Translations under genes and position numbers: made by a program
From: Cryptosporangium arvum DSM 44712
GTDB lineage: Bacteria; Actinomycetota; Actinomycetes; Mycobacteriales; Cryptosporangiaceae
NCBI RefSeq assembly: GCF_000585375.1
Contig: NZ_KK073874.1
Coordinates: 8,281,913-8,345,912 of the forward strand
DNA length: 64,000 nt
Direction: 5' to 3'
Shown here: positions 15,501-22,726 of the stretch, in pieces
How positions within the stretch are numbered: the stretch's first letter is position 1
Layout of the letters: every line of letters starts with the position of its first letter
Notes under the pieces: model-generated
What the model saw: the letters and a program-made list of their open reading frames with translations, nothing else
The model's database searches: none
What the model was told of the DNA's origin: nothing

Positions 15501-16771
15501 GGCGAACCGGCTCGGACGGTGTCGGTCTGGTCCCTGGGGACGCGCCCCGGGTTTCGGATGGGTCCGGCAGGCGCCCGCACCCGGGGTTGGGCGCGCCGCG
15601 TTCGGGACTCGTCTCGGCGGTGGGCGGGTCGGGCGCTGAGTCCGAGGTCTCGCGGATCCGTTCCGGGCGACGGCCCACCCTGGGGCTCGGGGCTCCGCTG
15701 GCGCCCGGAACCACCTCCACCGCGGCTCCGGAGGAGCGAAGCGCGACCCGGGCACGCGCCGAATCGACGTCTGCCGGGCACGCCGACCCTGGTCCCCGGA
15801 TGGTGCCGCGCGCGCCGGTCGGGCCCAGTACGTCCTCGAGCGCGGGGACACCGCATCTAGAGCGGACACCGACCCCCAACCGCACACCCGCACCCGACCG
15901 CGCAGTAGACCCCGACCGCTCACTGACCCGTGGTGCGCCGGCCGGCGGTCACCCCTCGGCTGCCAACCGCGATGTGGACCGGATCGCGCCGATGTCGGTG
16001 CCGGTGGTGCGGGTTCAGCGGGCCCCGCGCCGGCCGGCTTCGGGTGTCACTCGGCCGACGCTCGGGGGCGCGCTGCCGCTTTCCCGGCGGACCGCGGGTG
16101 GAGCGGCGCGGTCGGCGGGTCACCCCGCCCGGACACAGGGATCGGATCGGACGGTTCCTGCGGCCCCGCTCACACGAATCGGGGAGGCCGGGGCGTCGTC
16201 GCGGCCGGCGGCGGGTGCTGTTGCTCCGTTTCAGCGGTCCGCCGCTGCCCGTTCGGCCGGCTCCCGTGGTCGTGCCGGTACGCCGCCGCCGGCGCCTTCA
16301 CCGCTACTCACCTCGCCGGTCGGCAGCTCGACGCCGAACGCGGCTGCCCAGCGCGCACCCGTGCAGCGCACCTCCGCACCAAGGACACCCGCGCCGAACG
16401 CACCGAGGACACCCGCGCCGAACGCACCGGGGCCGCGAACCACGCCCGGGACACCGCACCCCGTACAGACACGAACGAACGCCGCGCCGACGAACCGCAC
16501 ACCGACACGCAGCGCTCACACCCCCACGCCCCCGGCAAAGACGCCCTCCGCCCCGAAACCCTCTCCGGCGCACACCTCGCCTCCACAACACGCGTCGAGA
16601 AACGCGCCGCGGCCAACGTCGGCGACCGCCGTTCAGCGCCGAACCGCACCTCAACCCACCGAACTCGACGACCTCGCTCGCCGCCTGGTCGAACCGCTCA
16701 GCCGTCTGTTGCGCGCCGAGCTACGCGCCGACCGCGAGCGGATCGGCCGCCTGCGTGACGCACGTTTCTGA
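12542..16771 (+). CDS. 1409-aa low-complexity, repeat-rich CIS protein with conserved C-terminal helix
   Basis: A giant Ala/Pro/Thr/Ser/Gly/Arg-rich, probably disordered protein. In order: a Gly-Ala tract (about 15-100); a conserved island around WTTLPPISVLGRQRP and FEAHLASHSRPLVTSGLDH (about 106-145) seen in other actinomycete CIS proteins; a 10-aa repeat array (274-313); two 12-aa repeat arrays (536-595 and 718-765); a His/Ser/Asp/Arg-rich stretch (about 855-960); VQRA-type motifs; and a conserved terminal helix, ELDDLARRLVEPLSRLLRAE, followed by more charged residues. It starts immediately at the DUF6760 stop. Function unknown; a scaffold, length-determining or baseplate-tether role is conceivable because no ordinary tape measure was found. 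Confidence 0.72.
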   Translation: MRVGRFARWGWLGGRGNASAAGGGGAGAGVAGAGAGAGAAGAGAGAGAAGTGAGASRAGGAGTGGAGTGAAGTGAGAGAAGASGGGAAGAGGGASLPVARARGDAWTTLPPISVLGRQRPTTAGFEAHLASHSRPLVTSGLDHMRDPAAPAGVLHDALAPVDRPRSATRARPRELPALSLPVVRPVAAAAVSSLVDSSESSSAAAPLGEEGDTAVAHRPSPGPARSAEGAVPAPMVQRRQDAPGRAARSASKPRSLPDGKPATAVRVTDATSNTLRPIGAASDTLRPTDATSSTLPPTDATSSALRPTGTAPHPLSSTAESATHRTAAAGLPRPNGETPSPTTATSDPTSTAAGSGHLAPRGRPAPDPATAAEAEAEAGQASARARSTAAAAPIAPAPPLVTTEPATPIQRATTAPRRTTSSTTPPHPATAGPGRAPNPGPDPQPQTAAEAHTRSTASPAPATSTRPSPASDTAAGARPRSANNTAASTRPGPAGNVTPSAANNTVPGARPGPANDAPPSAAGTTAADPRSGPAGNTRADTRPGPASNTRADTRPGPASNTGADARPSSASNTRADARSGSAGNTGTDARPSPASGAVPGARLSSAADSAGNSRSGPAVRPGTRPSLPRDAAAGAATNPAAEARTGPTVGPAASSPQGRAADVAQRAQSGSATSPVAGTRPNPAAGTRPITGPAAGTRPNPTTEPADGARPRPATSPGANARPGAATNSGANARPGATSNPGTNARPGPATNPGANARPGAAGSPAAGLRAGQVSDFAGGSSVAGDLGSAPRSTVTTSSPGDTRSNGPSPALQSAGRSAAEYSGGLGAKRSGELGTVQRSSDKSSTPRSDAPDRSGGHGAAPRGGHNAAELPARPSTTDRSSGHSSTDRSAGHNAANRSGVHSGADGSSAHSHANRHNTTDRPGRHGDADRPDGHSSAERAEGHSSSERAGGHGSVGPSGAVGRAGVGSGAAAVQRAVDGGQQVGTRRTGSDGVGLVPGDAPRVSDGSGRRPHPGLGAPRSGLVSAVGGSGAESEVSRIRSGRRPTLGLGAPLAPGTTSTAAPEERSATRARAESTSAGHADPGPRMVPRAPVGPSTSSSAGTPHLERTPTPNRTPAPDRAVDPDRSLTRGAPAGGHPSAANRDVDRIAPMSVPVVRVQRAPRRPASGVTRPTLGGALPLSRRTAGGAARSAGHPARTQGSDRTVPAAPLTRIGEAGASSRPAAGAVAPFQRSAAARSAGSRGRAGTPPPAPSPLLTSPVGSSTPNAAAQRAPVQRTSAPRTPAPNAPRTPAPNAPGPRTTPGTPHPVQTRTNAAPTNRTPTRSAHTPTPPAKTPSAPKPSPAHTSPPQHASRNAPRPTSATAVQRRTAPQPTELDDLARRLVEPLSRLLRAELRADRERIGRLRDARF
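12599..12818 (+). repeat. GGGG-rich Gly-Ala coding repeat
   Basis: Imperfect repeats of GCTGGGGCCGG and GCTGGGACCGG encode alternating Gly/Ala. The coding strand has more than a dozen closely spaced runs of three or more G, a composition compatible with G-quadruplex formation in the mRNA or non-template DNA near the start of the giant gene. Confidence 0.75.
13361..13480 (+). repeat. 30-bp in-frame tandem repeat, about four copies
   Basis: Units encode a ten-residue pattern TLRPTDATSS with variants TLRPIGAASD, TLPPTDATSS and ALRPTGTAPH. Copies are contiguous and codon-phased inside the giant CIS protein. Confidence 0.85.
14147..14326 (+). repeat. 36-bp in-frame tandem repeat, five copies
   Basis: Each unit encodes twelve residues of the type NTRADTRPGPAS; later copies drift to NTGADARPSSAS and NTGTDARPSPAS. 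The first two copies are nearly identical at DNA level, indicating recent duplication. Confidence 0.9.
14693..14836 (+). repeat. Second 36-bp in-frame tandem repeat, four copies
   Basis: Units encode GANARPGAATNS, GANARPGATSNP, GTNARPGPATNP and GANARPGAAGSP. The unit length equals that of the upstream array and the RPG core is shared, so the two arrays may derive from one ancestral 12-residue repeat. Confidence 0.9.
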
Positions 16772-16785
16772 AAGGACGCTCCGCT

Positions 16786-17223
16786 ATGCCGCCTGCTCTC
16801 GATCCGGCCGCCACCGTGTTCTTCCGGCTGGCGATCGACGGCCAGGACCTCGGCCTGTTCTCCAGTTGCGACGGTCTCTCGTCGGAAGTGGTGATCGAGA
16901 CCCGGGAAGAAGGCGGCAACAACGACTTCGTCTGGCAGCTGCCGTCGCGGGTCACCTACTCCACGATCACGCTGGGGCGGCCGCTCACGCCGGACACCGC
17001 GAAGGTCGCCGCGTGGATCTCGTCGATCTCCAAGGGCATCGATCGTCCGACCGCGCAGATCGCCGCGCTCCGGGCCGACGGTTCGACCGTCGCGCAGTGG
17101 GGGCTGATCGAGGTGCTCCCGGTCCGGTGGACCGGCCCGAGCCTCGACCCGGGCAACCCCGGCGTCGCGACCGAGACGCTGGAGATCACCCATCACGGCT
17201 TCACCGACGCCGGAGCGGTCTGA
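16786..17223 (+). CDS. Second tube-like CIS protein (gp19 family, tube initiator/adaptor)
   Basis: A 145-aa PF06841-type protein: FFRLAIDGQDLGLFSSCDGLSSEVVIETREEGG, then ITLGRPLTPDTAKVAAWISS and TETLEITHHGF. CIS loci carry several tube paralogues; the one beside the LysM hub and the spike usually forms the first tube layer on the baseplate hub. Its stop overlaps the LysM gene start (TGATG). Confidence 0.88.
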   Translation: MPPALDPAATVFFRLAIDGQDLGLFSSCDGLSSEVVIETREEGGNNDFVWQLPSRVTYSTITLGRPLTPDTAKVAAWISSISKGIDRPTAQIAALRADGSTVAQWGLIEVLPVRWTGPSLDPGNPGVATETLEITHHGFTDAGAV

Positions 17224-17924
17224 TGCCGCCCCGCGGACGCAACGCGAGCCTGGTCAAGGCGAAGCTGACGATCAATCGTCCGCCGGCCGGTGTGGGTGGC
17301 CGCCTGGCCGAGGTCGAGTTCCAGTTCAACCCGTCGCAGCTGCAGATGTCGCGCTCGGCGTCCTGGCACACCCAGCCGGCGGTGGCCTACACGAAGGGAG
17401 CCACGCCGGAGTTCGCCGGGGTCACACCGGCCACGCTCGAGGTCGAAGTCTTCCTGGACGCGTCCGACCGGCCCGCCGGGTCGAAGGTGCAGCAACAGGT
17501 CGATCGGCTCCTGTCCTGCTGCGAGGTGGAGCCGCAGAGCATCGCGGCGAAGAAGCCGGCGCCGCCGTGGGTGCGGTTCTCCTGGGGTTCGTTCACCACG
17601 CCGGGATTCGCCGCCAACGTGCAGAGCGTCAACGCCACGTACACGCTGTTCAGCCCCACCGGGGAACCGTTGCGGGCGACCTGCCAGCTCTCCTTGTCGG
17701 AGATCCCACTCCCCACCAAAGGCCAGAATCCGACGTCGGGCGCGCGCTCGGCGACCCGCGTGCACCGGGTCGTCGCGGGGGACTCGCTGGCGAGCGTGGC
17801 CTGGCGCGAGTACGGCGACCCGACGCTCTGGCGTGCGGTCGCCCGGGCCAACGACATCGACGACCCGATGCGATTGACGATCGGCAGCGAGCTCCTGCTC
17901 CCGTCAGCCGGAGAGATCAAATGA
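17223..17924 (+). CDS. LysM-domain baseplate hub adaptor (Pvc7-like)
   Basis: A 233-aa protein. The N-terminal part (AKLTINRPPAGVGGRLAEVEFQFNPSQL) matches CIS tube-spike adaptor proteins, and the C-terminal 55 residues form a LysM module (HRVVAGDSLASVAWREYGDPTLWRAVARAN, then LTIGSELLLP). In CIS this protein joins the tube layer to the spike trimer; LysM here is a structural element rather than proof of peptidoglycan binding. The start overlaps the tube-like gene stop and the end overlaps the spike gene start (ATGA). Confidence 0.88.
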   Translation: MPPRGRNASLVKAKLTINRPPAGVGGRLAEVEFQFNPSQLQMSRSASWHTQPAVAYTKGATPEFAGVTPATLEVEVFLDASDRPAGSKVQQQVDRLLSCCEVEPQSIAAKKPAPPWVRFSWGSFTTPGFAANVQSVNATYTLFSPTGEPLRATCQLSLSEIPLPTKGQNPTSGARSATRVHRVVAGDSLASVAWREYGDPTLWRAVARANDIDDPMRLTIGSELLLPSAGEIK

Positions 17925-19783
17925 CCCGGATCCTCACCAGCGTCCTCGCCGTCGACGTGGACGGTGCCCCGCTCCCCGACCAGCTCAACGCGCTCCTGCT
18001 CGAAGGCTGGGTCGACACCAGCGTCACCGTCCCGGCCGCGTTCGGCCTCGTGTTCAGCGACCCCTACGGCACCGTGCTGCGCGACAACCGGCAGCTGACC
18101 GTCGGCGCGAAGGTCAAGCTGTCGGCGATCACCGACGGGACACGCAGCGACCCGCTGCTCACCGGTGAGATCACGGCGCTGGAGATGGACGCGGACACCG
18201 CCGGGCGGACGCTGCTCGTGCGGGGGTACGACCCGGGGCACCGGCTGGTCCGGGTCCGCCGCGTCGAGGGCTACCCGAACATGACCGCCGCCGACATCGT
18301 CCGGAAACTGGCCGGGCAGGCGGGCGTCCGCGTCGGCCGGATCGACCCGACGCCGACCGTCTACGACCTCGCCACCCAGCCGAACCTCACCGACTGGGAC
18401 TTCCTCACCCGCCTGGCCCGCGAGAACGACGTCCGGCTGTACTTCGACGAGGACGGCGCGCTGCAGTTCCGCGAGCTGCCCAAGGCCACGTCCGCGCCGT
18501 CGGACACCACGCCGTCGACGCAGAGCCCGTACGTGCTCGAGTTCGGCACGAACACCCAGCGCAGCCGCGTCGGGCTCACCGCGTCCGGGCAGGTCAAGAA
18601 GGTCGAGGTGCGCGGCTGGGACGTCAAGACGAAGCGCGCGCTGAGCGCCGAGACCCCGGCGGGTACGTCGCCGGACGTCCAGCCGGATCTGACGCCGGCC
18701 CAGCTCGTCGCGAAGTTCGGCACCGCGGGTCTGGTGGAGACGAGCGTGCCGTACACGACCCAGGCGCAGGTGCAGCACGCCAGCGAGGCGCTCGCGCACG
18801 ACGTCGCCGGGTCGTCGGCCGAACTCGAGGTGACGGTCACCGGCAACCCGTCGCTGCGCCCCGGGCAACCGGTGGCGGTCAACGGCGCCGGGTTCCCGTT
18901 CGAGGGCCGGTACACGGTCACCGACGCCCGGCACGTCTTCGCGTCGGGACGGCAGTACGTCACCCGGGTGGGGGTCAGCGGGCGTCAGTTCCGGTCGCTC
19001 TACGGCCTCACCTCGGGTGGTTCCGACGACGCACCGAACCTGCCCGGCGTCGTGATCGCGCAGGTCAGCAACGTCCGCGACCCGCTGAACATGGCCCGCG
19101 TCAAGGTCAAGTTCCCGTGGCTGTCCGACACCTACGAGAGCGACTGGTGCCGGGTGGCGCAGTTCGGCGGTGTCCGTGGCGGCGGACTGATGTTGCCCGA
19201 CGTCGACGACGAAGTGCTCGTCGCGTTCGACCGCGGCTCGCTGGAGCACCCGTACGTGCTCGCCGGCCTCTACAACGGCAAGGACCGTCCGACCAAGCAG
19301 TCAAGTGGCCTGGATCCGGTGGACGGCACCAGCGGCCGGATCAACTGGCGCAGCGTCACGACCAGGGCGGGTCACGCGCTCGAGTTGATCGACGCTCCGA
19401 CCAAAGCGGGGCGGGGCGTCCGGCTGCAGACCGGTGACGGGAACCTCTCCGTGCACCTCGACCAGAGCAAGACCACGGTGACGATCGACAGCACCGGCAC
19501 GGTCACCATCAGCGGCACCCGCGCGGTGAAGATCCGCTCGGCCGGTGACCTGGACCTGAGCGCCGCCCGCTCGGTGACGATCAGCGGTGGTGGCGCGGTC
19601 AACATCCGGGCCGGTGGACGGGTCGGCGTCAACGCCGGCGGCGCCGTGATGATCGACGCGGTCGGGGCGGTTAACGCGAAGGCGGCGGGCCCGGTGAGCG
19701 TGCAGTCGGCGCTCAACACGTCGGTCACCGCGACCACGATCACGCTCACCGGCGTCACGTTGCGCAACGGCGTCCCGTTCTGA
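17921..19783 (+). CDS. VgrG-like spike protein (gp27-gp5 fusion, Pvc8-like)
   Basis: A 620-aa protein. Residues 1-370 form a gp27/late-control-D-like hub (EITALEMDADTAGRTLLVRGYD, GQAGVRVGRIDP). Residues about 376-452 form the gp5 OB-fold (GVVIAQVSNVRDPLNMARVKVKFPW, with LMLPDVDDEVLVAFDRGSLEHPYVLAGLYNG). Residues about 500-612 carry VTISG-type repeats expected to form a triple-stranded beta-helix needle. It ends in NGVPF with no appended effector domain. Trimers form the piercing spike at the baseplate centre. Confidence 0.93.
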   Translation: MTRILTSVLAVDVDGAPLPDQLNALLLEGWVDTSVTVPAAFGLVFSDPYGTVLRDNRQLTVGAKVKLSAITDGTRSDPLLTGEITALEMDADTAGRTLLVRGYDPGHRLVRVRRVEGYPNMTAADIVRKLAGQAGVRVGRIDPTPTVYDLATQPNLTDWDFLTRLARENDVRLYFDEDGALQFRELPKATSAPSDTTPSTQSPYVLEFGTNTQRSRVGLTASGQVKKVEVRGWDVKTKRALSAETPAGTSPDVQPDLTPAQLVAKFGTAGLVETSVPYTTQAQVQHASEALAHDVAGSSAELEVTVTGNPSLRPGQPVAVNGAGFPFEGRYTVTDARHVFASGRQYVTRVGVSGRQFRSLYGLTSGGSDDAPNLPGVVIAQVSNVRDPLNMARVKVKFPWLSDTYESDWCRVAQFGGVRGGGLMLPDVDDEVLVAFDRGSLEHPYVLAGLYNGKDRPTKQSSGLDPVDGTSGRINWRSVTTRAGHALELIDAPTKAGRGVRLQTGDGNLSVHLDQSKTTVTIDSTGTVTISGTRAVKIRSAGDLDLSAARSVTISGGGAVNIRAGGRVGVNAGGAVMIDAVGAVNAKAAGPVSVQSALNTSVTATTITLTGVTLRNGVPF

Positions 19784-19802
19784 GTTTCCAGGAGATCCCG
19801 CA

Positions 19803-20210
19803 GTGAGCGAGCAATTCGTCGGCGCCGGCTGGGCGTTCCCGCTACGGACGGACACGTCCGGGGCGGTGGCGCTGGTACGGCGGGAACGAGAGATCGAAGA
19901 GGCGATCCGCCTGGTGCTGGCCACCGCGCCGGGCGAGCGGCCGATGCGGCCCGAATTCGGGTGCGCGATCCACGATCTGGTGTTCGCCCCGGTCAACGAG
20001 GCGACCGCCGGTGCGATCCGGCAGGAGGTGCGGCTGAGCCTGGACCGGTGGGAGCCGCGGATCGAGGTGGCCGACGTCGTGGTGACGATCGACGACGGCG
20101 ACGCGACCGTGCTGCTCATCGACGTCCAGTACGTGGTGCGCGGCACCAACAACCCACGCAGCCTGGTGTTCCCCTTCTACACGATCCCGGCGATCGAGGG
20201 TGGTCGCTGA
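19803..20210 (+). CDS. Baseplate wedge protein gp25-like (GPW/gp25, Pvc9)
   Basis: A 135-aa protein with the gp25 lysozyme-like wedge signature: REREIEEAIRLVLATAPGERPMRPEFGC, then IRQEVRLSLDRWEPRI and VQYVVRGTNNPRSLVFPFY. It connects baseplate and sheath initiation. GTG start; its stop overlaps the next ATG. Confidence 0.95.
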   Translation: MSEQFVGAGWAFPLRTDTSGAVALVRREREIEEAIRLVLATAPGERPMRPEFGCAIHDLVFAPVNEATAGAIRQEVRLSLDRWEPRIEVADVVVTIDDGDATVLLIDVQYVVRGTNNPRSLVFPFYTIPAIEGGR

Positions 20211-22165
20211 TGGCGCTGCCCGCCCCCAACCTCGACGACCGGCACTTCCAGCAGTTCGTCGACGAGGCCAAGCGCTACATCCAGCGCACCAGTCCGGAGT
20301 GGACCGACCACAACGTCTCCGATCCGGGCATCACGCTGATCGAGGCCGTCGCCCACATGGTCGACCAGCTCGTCTACCGGCTGAACCGGGTGCCGGAGAA
20401 GAACCACCTGGCGTTCCTCGACCTGCTCGGCGTCCGGCTGTTCCCGCCGTCAGCGGCCGCGGCCGACGTCACGTTCTGGCTCTCCGCCCCGCAGACCGAA
20501 CCGGTCGTGTTACCCGCGGGCACCGAGGTGGCCACGCAGCGCACCGAGACCGACGAGGCGGTGGTGTTCGCGACCGGCTCCGCGCTGACGATCCCGAACG
20601 CGTCGCTGGAGCGGGTGATCCGGCAGGTGCGCGGCGGCGACGCCGAGGACCGCACCCGCGAGCTGCTCGGCGACGGCGACATCGCGGTGTTCGGCGACCC
20701 GATCCAGCCCGGCGACGTCGTGCTGTTCGCGCTGTCCGCGGCCGTGCCCAGCTGCACGGTCGTGCTGGAGCTGGAGAGCCGCGTCGACGGCGTCGGCGTG
20801 GACCCGCGGCAGCCACCGCTGCGCTGGGAGGCGTGGACGCCCCGCGGCTGGCGGGCCTGCGAGGTCGACCGGGACAGCACCGGCGGGCTGAACCGCGAGG
20901 GCGAGGTCGTGCTGCTCGTCCCGCCGGGGCACGCCCGCTCGGCGATCGCCGGGCACCAGGCGGGCTGGCTGCGGTGCCGGGTCGTGGAGCCGGCGAAGGG
21001 CCAGCCGTTCTACGCCTCGTCGCCGACGCTGCGCTCGGCGTCGGGCTACACGATCGGCGGGACGACCAGGGCCGCGCACGCGATCGTCGTCCGCAACGAG
21101 CTCCTCGGCGAGTCCACCGGCATGCCGGGCCAGCGGGTGCGGCTGCCGCACCGCCCGGTGCTGGCCGACGAGCCGCCGTTGACGCTGGAGGTCGCCGCCG
21201 ACGACGGCTGGTACCTCTGGAACCCGGTCGGCGACTTCGGCCGGTCCAAACCCGGCGACCGGCACTACACGCTCGACGCGACCGCGGGCGAGATCGCGTT
21301 CGGACCGTCGGTGCGCCAGCCGGACGGCTCGCTGCGTCAGTACGGCGCCGTGCCGCCGGTGGGTGCGGCGATCCGGGCCGCGCGCTACCGGGCCGGCGGC
21401 GGGCGCACCGGCAACGTGGCCCGCGGCGCGATCCAGGTGCTGCGCACGTCGATCCCGTACATCGCCCGGGTGGAGAACCGGGAGAACGCGACCGGTGGTG
21501 TCGACGGCGAGACCGTCGAGGAGGCCAAGCTCCGCGCGCCGATCGCGCTGCGCGCTCAGGACCGGGCCGTGACCGCGCGCGACTACGAGGAGCTGGCCCG
21601 GCAGGCCGCGCCGGAGGCCGCCCGCATCGCCTGCCTCGGCGCGGACGCGGCCGAGAACGGCGAGTACGCCGTCCGTCTGCTGGTGGTGCCGCAGGCGGTC
21701 GCCGACCCGGGCGGTCGCCTGCGCTTCGAACAACTGGTTCCGGACGACGCCCTGCTGGACCGGGTGACCCGCTACCTGGACGAGCGGCGGCCGCTGGGCA
21801 CGCGGCTCTCGATCGGGCCGCCCTTCTACCAGGGCGTCACCGTGACGGCCACGGTCCGGGCGTTCGGGCGGGCCACCGCCGCGGCGGTGCGTGAAACCGC
21901 GCTGGGGAGCCTCTACCGCTACCTCGATCCGCTGGTCGGCGGCCCGGACGGCACCGGCTGGCCCGTCGGCCGGTCGCTGCGCTCCGGTGACCTCTTCGGC
22001 GTCCTCGCGCAGGCCGCGGGCGTCGAGCTGGTCGAGGACGTCCAGCTGATCGCCGTCGACCCGCTGACCGGTCGCCGGGCCGAGCCGACCGACCGGATCG
22101 ATCTCGGACCGGCGTCGCTGTTCTTCTCCTACGAGCACGCCCTGCAGGTCCGGGCCGCCCGATGA
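20210..22165 (+). CDS. Baseplate assembly protein J (Pvc11-like)
   Basis: A 651-aa putative baseplate assembly protein. The N-terminus YIQRTSPEWTDHNVSDPGITLIEAVAHMVDQLVYRLNRVPEKNHL is typical of the large actinobacterial gpJ/Pvc11 wedge subunit. The central region has YTLDATAGEIAFG and the C-terminal third has RAPIALRAQDRAVTARDYEELARQAAPEAARI, the baseplate J core. Overlaps both neighbours by 1-4 nt. Forms the wedge ring that triggers sheath contraction. Confidence 0.93.
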   Translation: MALPAPNLDDRHFQQFVDEAKRYIQRTSPEWTDHNVSDPGITLIEAVAHMVDQLVYRLNRVPEKNHLAFLDLLGVRLFPPSAAAADVTFWLSAPQTEPVVLPAGTEVATQRTETDEAVVFATGSALTIPNASLERVIRQVRGGDAEDRTRELLGDGDIAVFGDPIQPGDVVLFALSAAVPSCTVVLELESRVDGVGVDPRQPPLRWEAWTPRGWRACEVDRDSTGGLNREGEVVLLVPPGHARSAIAGHQAGWLRCRVVEPAKGQPFYASSPTLRSASGYTIGGTTRAAHAIVVRNELLGESTGMPGQRVRLPHRPVLADEPPLTLEVAADDGWYLWNPVGDFGRSKPGDRHYTLDATAGEIAFGPSVRQPDGSLRQYGAVPPVGAAIRAARYRAGGGRTGNVARGAIQVLRTSIPYIARVENRENATGGVDGETVEEAKLRAPIALRAQDRAVTARDYEELARQAAPEAARIACLGADAAENGEYAVRLLVVPQAVADPGGRLRFEQLVPDDALLDRVTRYLDERRPLGTRLSIGPPFYQGVTVTATVRAFGRATAAAVRETALGSLYRYLDPLVGGPDGTGWPVGRSLRSGDLFGVLAQAAGVELVEDVQLIAVDPLTGRRAEPTDRIDLGPASLFFSYEHALQVRAAR

Positions 22166-22704
22166 GAGGCGGCGGCGAGAACCTGGGCAGCAGCCACCCG
22201 ATCGGCGCGAGCCTCCCCGGCGTCTACGCCGAGGACGACCTGCTCCAACGGTTCTCCGGTGGCCTCGACGCCGTGCTCGGCCCGCTGATCAACGTCCTGG
22301 ACTGCCTGCCCGCGTACTTCCGGCCGGAGATCGCGCCACCGGACTTCCTCGACTGGATCGGCGGGTGGGTGGGCGCGGGCAGCGACCCGCACGGCGACCC
22401 GGAGCCGGTCCGGCGTCGGGCCGTGGCCCAGGCGACGGCCGCGCACCGGCTACGCGGCACCCGCCGGGGGCTGGCCGAGGCCGTCGCCCTGGTGTTCGGC
22501 GTCGAGCCGGAGATCACCGAGAGCGGTGGCGCGGTCTGGTCGGCCCGCCCGCTGCAGGCCTTTCCCGGCGACCCGCGGCCGTCGGTGCACGTCCGGCTCC
22601 GGGTTCCGGACCCGGCCGCCATCGACGTCCGGCGCCTGAACGCCGTGGTGGCCGACGTGTGCCCGGCGCACCTGCCCTACCAGGTCGAAGTCGTCAAGCA
22701 GTGA
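22162..22704 (+). CDS. Phage tail protein I-like baseplate component (Pvc12-type partner)
   Basis: A 180-aa protein with PGVYAEDDLLQRFSGGLDAVLGPLINVLDCLPAYFRPEIAPPDFLDWIGGWVG, then RLRGTRRGLAEAVALVFGVEPEITE and a C-terminal VRLRVPDPAAIDVRRLNAVVADVCPAHL, as in tail protein I families that complete the wedge. Its ATG overlaps the baseplate J stop (ATGA). No tail-fibre gene follows it, where phages and Pvc clusters usually have one. Confidence 0.88.
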   Translation: MRGGGENLGSSHPIGASLPGVYAEDDLLQRFSGGLDAVLGPLINVLDCLPAYFRPEIAPPDFLDWIGGWVGAGSDPHGDPEPVRRRAVAQATAAHRLRGTRRGLAEAVALVFGVEPEITESGGAVWSARPLQAFPGDPRPSVHVRLRVPDPAAIDVRRLNAVVADVCPAHLPYQVEVVKQ

Positions 22705-22726
22705 CCCCCACGAAGAACGGATCCCG

